This document shows positions 55,525 through 59,070 of a stretch of DNA of 59,070 nt, in pieces. This stretch comes from a bacterium. Its GTDB lineage: Bacteria; Pseudomonadota; Alphaproteobacteria; Ferrovibrionales; Ferrovibrionaceae. Under the pieces are notes generated by a model. The model saw nothing but the letters and a program-made list of their open reading frames with translations. It had not been told where the DNA came from and did no database searches. The translations under genes and the position numbers were made by a program. Numbering within the stretch: the first letter of the stretch is position 1; every line of letters starts with the position of its first letter. Where the stretch lies: positions 1 to 59,070 of the forward strand of contig JALHMN010000004.1 of NCBI GenBank assembly GCA_022844005.1, in the 5' to 3' direction.

Positions 55525-56787
55525 CTATATCGCGGCCCCCGGCTGCCGCGACACCGCGACCAGGCCGACCGCACCCACGGTGGCGATGACGAGGCCGCAG
55601 GCGACCACGGTCGCCACCGCGCCCACACCCGCGAAGGCGAAGGGGCCGATCAGCGTGCCCAGCATCATCGACCCGGCGATAAGGGAGACGCGCAGCCGCA
55701 GGATGCCGGCGAGATCGATGCCCGCGAGATGCGTCTGGAAATAAGTCTGCATCGGCAGGAAGAAGATCGGCCCGCCCGTCCCGGCGATGAAGGCGACCAG
55801 CATCGCGCCAGCCAGGGCGATCGGCGCCGGCAGCAGCGTGAAGGCGAGCGGAATGCCGGCAAGGCCGAGGCCCATGACCACATAGCCCAGCATCATCGGC
55901 TGCCAGCGCCGCCGGAACCTGACCGCCGAGACGACGACGTTGGAGGAGAGATCGCCCGCGCCATAGGCGCCGAGCAGGAAGCCGGCGGCGGCGAGGCCGA
56001 GATCGCCCACCGGGTTCTCCGCCACCAGCAGGGAGAGGCCGAGCGTGAGGCCGAGCGCCCAGGCCGCGAGCGTCACCGAATTGCCGATCAGCAGCCAGCG
56101 CACGGCCTTCTCGCGCCGGGCCACGGTGAACCCGTGCAGCATGCGGGAGAGCGCCGATGCCGGCGCGCCGGCATCGCGCGGCCGGTCGAGTGCCGGTCCG
56201 AGCCGCCAGAGCGCGGCGGCGGAGACCAGGAAGGTGAGCGCGTCGAAAGTGAGGAGATGCACCGTCGGCACCACGGTCGCGGCGATGCCGGCGATGAAGG
56301 GGCCGCCGAGGCGCGACAGCCGCACCGTGGCATCGACCAGCCCGTTGGTGGCCTGGATGCGGTCTGGCGTGCGGGCGAGATGCGGCAGGCAGGCATAGAA
56401 GAGCGGCGAGAACACCGCATGCAGCGCCGAGAGCAGCATCATCGAGGCGACGAGCGCGAAGAGGCTCAAGCCCACCGTCATGGCGAGAAGCACGGGCACG
56501 AAGACGACGACGGCGCGGGCGAGGTCGAGCGCGATCATGCTCGCGCGCACCGGCAGGCGGTCGATGAAGGCCCCGGCGAGGAGTCCCGTCAGCAGAACCA
56601 CGGCATAGTTCGCCGCCGGCACGAAACCGGCGCCCGGCCCCGCCACCTCGATGGCGAGCCAGATGATGGCGATCGCCTGCACCTGATCGCCCAAGGCCGA
56701 GAAGACGAGACCCGTCCACAGCGTGCGCAGCGGGCGGTCGCGGAACAGGTCGATGAAGGGATGCCGGCGCATGGGGTTGCCCAGCAT
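55525..56787 (-). CDS. MFS transporter (MFS_3 / enterobactin-exporter-like type)
   Basis: A membrane protein of about 420 residues and 12 helices: RPLRTLWTGLVFSALGDQVQAIAIIWLAIE at the start (MFS_3 pattern), SMMLLSALHAVFSPLFYACLPHLA, and a basic loop between helices 6 and 7 (RMLHGFTVARREKAVRW). The start is uncertain between ATG 56787 (MLGNPMRR) and ATG 56772 (MRRHPFIDLFRD); the second fits the family N-terminus, the first has the better upstream AGGG. Divergent from the GST gene with only 43 bp between. Confidence 0.85.
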   Translation of the reverse strand: MLGNPMRRHPFIDLFRDRPLRTLWTGLVFSALGDQVQAIAIIWLAIEVAGPGAGFVPAANYAVVLLTGLLAGAFIDRLPVRASMIALDLARAVVVFVPVLLAMTVGLSLFALVASMMLLSALHAVFSPLFYACLPHLARTPDRIQATNGLVDATVRLSRLGGPFIAGIAATVVPTVHLLTFDALTFLVSAAALWRLGPALDRPRDAGAPASALSRMLHGFTVARREKAVRWLLIGNSVTLAAWALGLTLGLSLLVAENPVGDLGLAAAGFLLGAYGAGDLSSNVVVSAVRFRRRWQPMMLGYVVMGLGLAGIPLAFTLLPAPIALAGAMLVAFIAGTGGPIFFLPMQTYFQTHLAGIDLAGILRLRVSLIAGSMMLGTLIGPFAFAGVGAVATVVACGLVIATVGAVGLVAVSRQPGAAI

Positions 56788-56830
56788 ACAGAGCCCTGCG
56801 CTACACTCCCGCCCCAAAGGGGAGGAAGAG

Positions 56831-57844
56831 ATGAACGACCGCTACCGGCTGATCGGCGCCAACGGCTCGCCCTATTCGATGAAGCTCCGCGCCATCATGC
56901 GCTATCGCCGCATCCCGCACGACTGGGTGTTGCGCACGCCGGCCGAGCGCGAGGCGCTGAAGGGCCTCAAGGTCCAGCTCGTGCCCGTCCTCCGCCTGCC
57001 GGATACCGGCGCCTTCGTGGTCGATTCGACCCCCATCGCCTTCGACCTGGAGAAGCGCCATGCCGGCCGCTCGATCCTGCCGGACGACCCTGCTCACGCC
57101 TTCCTCTCGCACCTGATCGAGGACATGGCGGACGAGTGGCTGACCAAGGCGATGTTCCTGTATCGCTGGGAACTGCCGGAGGACCAGGACTACTGCGCCC
57201 GCTGGATCATCGCCGATTCCTATCCCGCCTTGCGCGGCGCCGAGTTCGAGGCCGCGGCGGAGGCCATCCGCGACCGCCAGGTGGGACGCATGGCGCTGGT
57301 CGGCTGCTCGGCCGCGAACGCCCCGGTCATCAAGCAGAGCTTCACGCGCCTGTTGTCCATTCTCGAGGCGCATGTGGGTCATGGCCGGCATCTGTTCGGC
57401 AGCCGCCCGTCGCTCGCCGATTTCGGCCTGTTCGGCCAGCTGAAAACCCTCGACACCGACCCGACACCTTCCCGCCTCATCCGCGCCAGCGCGCCGATGG
57501 TGGAACATTGGGTGCGCCAGCTCGACGACGCCTCGGGCGAGGAAGGCGACTGGATCGATCCGGCGGCACCGCTTCCGGCCGCGGTGACGGCGCTGTTGCG
57601 GCACGCGGGCGAGGTCTACCTGCCCTTCCTCCTGGCCAATGCCGAGGCCGTGGCGGCGAGGGCGCCCTCCTTCGCGCTCGACCTCCCCGGCGGGCGCTAC
57701 GAGCAGGCCCCCTTCGCCTATCAGGCGAAGTGCCTCGGCTGGCTGCGGGAGGAACTGGCGGCGCTGTCGGGCGAGCCAGGCGAGCGCGTGCGTGCCGTGC
57801 TGGCGGCGACGGGATGCCTCGCCGCGCTGGAAAAGGCGGACTAG
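56831..57844 (+). CDS. Glutathione S-transferase-like protein
   Basis: A 337-residue protein, longer than a typical GST (about 210). Residues 5-80 have the thioredoxin-fold GST N-domain (YRLIGANGSPYSMKLRAIMRYRRIPHDW; VPVLRLPDTGAFVVDST, with the cis-Pro VP and Ser binding site). The C-domain (about 95-220) contains RPSLADFGLFGQL. An extra C-terminal part (about 230-337) has no clear match. GGGAGGAAG precedes the ATG. It is followed after 40 bp by the GMC gene. Confidence 0.85.
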   Translation: MNDRYRLIGANGSPYSMKLRAIMRYRRIPHDWVLRTPAEREALKGLKVQLVPVLRLPDTGAFVVDSTPIAFDLEKRHAGRSILPDDPAHAFLSHLIEDMADEWLTKAMFLYRWELPEDQDYCARWIIADSYPALRGAEFEAAAEAIRDRQVGRMALVGCSAANAPVIKQSFTRLLSILEAHVGHGRHLFGSRPSLADFGLFGQLKTLDTDPTPSRLIRASAPMVEHWVRQLDDASGEEGDWIDPAAPLPAAVTALLRHAGEVYLPFLLANAEAVAARAPSFALDLPGGRYEQAPFAYQAKCLGWLREELAALSGEPGERVRAVLAATGCLAALEKAD

Positions 57845-57884
57845 GCTGGCAGCAGAGGAAACGCCCCGGGGGAAGAGGCAGCGC

Positions 57885-59070
57885 ATGTCCGAGTTCGATT
57901 ACATCATCGTCGGCGCCGGTTCGGCCGGCTGCACGCTGGCCGCGCGCCTGAGCGAGGATCCCGCCGTCACCGTGCTGCTGCTGGAAGCCGGCGGCAAGGA
58001 CAGCAATCCCTGGATCCATGTGCCCGTCGGCTATGTGAAGACGATCGACATGCCGGGGCTGAACTGGCGCTTCGAGACCGAGCCCGAGGCCTATACGCAC
58101 AACCGCCAGATTCCGATCCCGCGCGGCAAGGTGCTGGGCGGGTCGAGCTCGATCAACGGCATGGTCTATGTGCGCGGACAGGCCCGCGACTACGACGGCT
58201 GGGCCCAGATGGGCAATCGCGGCTGGTCTTGGGACGATGTGCTGCCGATCTTCCGGCAATCGGAGAACTGGGAGGGCGCGCCCGCCGAATGGCGCGGCAA
58301 GGGCGGCCCGCTCAACGTGCGCGACGCCTATGAAAAGGCCGAGCTGCTCGACAGGATCATCGACGCGGCCGAGGAACGCGGCTACCCGAAGAACCCCGAC
58401 TACAATTCGGGCAACCAGGAAGGCTTCGGCTATTTCCAGGTGACGATGAAGAACGGCCGGCGCTGGTCGACCAAGAAGGCCTTCCTGGAACCGGCAATGG
58501 GCCGGCCCAACCTGAAGCTCGAGATCGAAGCGCATACCACCGGCCTCCTCGTCGAGGGCAAGCGCGCCGTGGGCATCGCCTGGCGGCAGGGCGGCCAGCA
58601 GAAGCAGGCCCGGGCCCGCCGCGAGGTCATCCTCTGTGCCGGGGCGGTGCAGTCGCCGCAGATCCTGGAACTCTCCGGCATCGGCCGGCCCGAGGTGCTG
58701 CAGGCGCAGGGCATCGGGGTGAAACACGCGCTCCCCGGCGTGGGGGAGAACTACCAGGACCACTACATCGTCCGCATGACCTGGTGGGTGAAGCAGAAGA
58801 TCACGCTGAACGACCAGACGCGCGGGTTCAACATGGCGAAGGAGGTGCTGAACTACGCCCTTCGCCGCCGCGGCCTCCTCACCTTCGCCGCCGGTGTCGT
58901 CTGCGGCTATGTGCGGACCCGCCCCGAGCTGGAGACGCCCGACGTCCAGTACACCATCGTGCATGGCAGCTTCCGCGACCCGAAGAAGCGCATCCTGGAC
59001 AACCGGCCCGGCATGACCATGGGTCCCTGCCAGTTGCGTCCCGACAGCCGCGGCAGCATCCATGTGAAAT
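57885..59070 (+). CDS. GMC-family oxidoreductase, choline-dehydrogenase-like (3' end cut)
   Basis: The frame from ATG 57885 is open to the window end, 395 codons of an expected 530-560. FAD-binding motif FDYIIVGAGSAGCTLAARLSED and VLLLEAGG are at the N-terminus, with the GMC signatures GKVLGGSSSINGMVYVRGQ and CAGAVQSPQILELSGIG. The active-site His/Asn lie beyond the window. The ATG is preceded by GGAAGAGG. It may oxidise an alcohol; the GST-like gene is 40 bp upstream on the same strand. Confidence 0.9.
   Translation, partial: MSEFDYIIVGAGSAGCTLAARLSEDPAVTVLLLEAGGKDSNPWIHVPVGYVKTIDMPGLNWRFETEPEAYTHNRQIPIPRGKVLGGSSSINGMVYVRGQARDYDGWAQMGNRGWSWDDVLPIFRQSENWEGAPAEWRGKGGPLNVRDAYEKAELLDRIIDAAEERGYPKNPDYNSGNQEGFGYFQVTMKNGRRWSTKKAFLEPAMGRPNLKLEIEAHTTGLLVEGKRAVGIAWRQGGQQKQARARREVILCAGAVQSPQILELSGIGRPEVLQAQGIGVKHALPGVGENYQDHYIVRMTWWVKQKITLNDQTRGFNMAKEVLNYALRRRGLLTFAAGVVCGYVRTRPELETPDVQYTIVHGSFRDPKKRILDNRPGMTMGPCQLRPDSRGSIHVK

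Overview
The window is GC-rich, densely packed DNA from an alphaproteobacterium, probably of a Rhodospirillales-like lineage; the species cannot be read from it. Pointers are a fused trpE(G) preceded by a Trp-rich leader peptide, a short 440-residue ProS, a 14-gene nuoA-N operon running into birA-coaX-rnj-DUF1467, and a sigma-54-type glnB-glnA unit.

Layout. 1-4.6 kb (minus): a cytosine-deaminase-like amidohydrolase (cut by the window edge), a FAH/GguC-like protein, then trpE(G) with its trpL attenuator. 4.7-24.3 kb (minus): proS, a hypothetical gene, a DUF1467 protein, RNase J, type III pantothenate kinase and biotin-protein ligase, joined by 4-bp overlaps and following nuoN to nuoA. 24.4-28 kb: tRNA-Asp, a 52-residue secreted peptide, a ChaN-like lipoprotein, a Panacea/SocA-like protein, and a WYL regulator divergent from a VOC protein with an operator-like repeat between them. 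28-32.5 kb (plus): a coxG-S-L-M-like molybdenum hydroxylase operon of the form II type, closed by a terminator. 32.6-36.5 kb (plus): a tight block of flavin-dependent oxygenase/acyl-CoA-dehydrogenase-fold, aldo/keto reductase, ketopantoate-reductase-like and TauD-like genes. 36.5-39.8 kb (minus): glnA, glnB (with a -24/-12 promoter) and an aminotransferase. 39.76-40.4 kb: 636 bp with no convincing gene, carrying three inverted repeats and a tandem 20-mer. 40.4-48.5 kb: a phospholipase-D-like protein, an EEP nuclease, an orphan RAYT, a CMD protein, ppa, a Cds1-like PLP enzyme, two small proteins, an MFS transporter and a GNAT enzyme. 48.5-52.5 kb (plus): soeA-soeB-like sulfite dehydrogenase genes without a membrane-anchor gene, then a brnT toxin frame broken by one TGA and a short brnA. 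52.6-59 kb: an MFS-LysE-sulfatase operon (minus), then a GST-like gene and a GMC oxidoreductase running off the edge (plus).

How they fit. Most of the window is core metabolism: complex I, nitrogen assimilation, Trp/Pro/CoA/biotin functions. The accessory parts are the Panacea-WYL pair, the form II hydroxylase operon, the anchor-less SoeAB with its decayed BrnTA neighbour, and the repeat-bearing intergenic region. The strongest features without a conventional long ORF are the trpL attenuator (4511-4650), the 52-residue peptide and the broken brnT frame. I saw no CRISPR array, prophage or intact insertion sequence.
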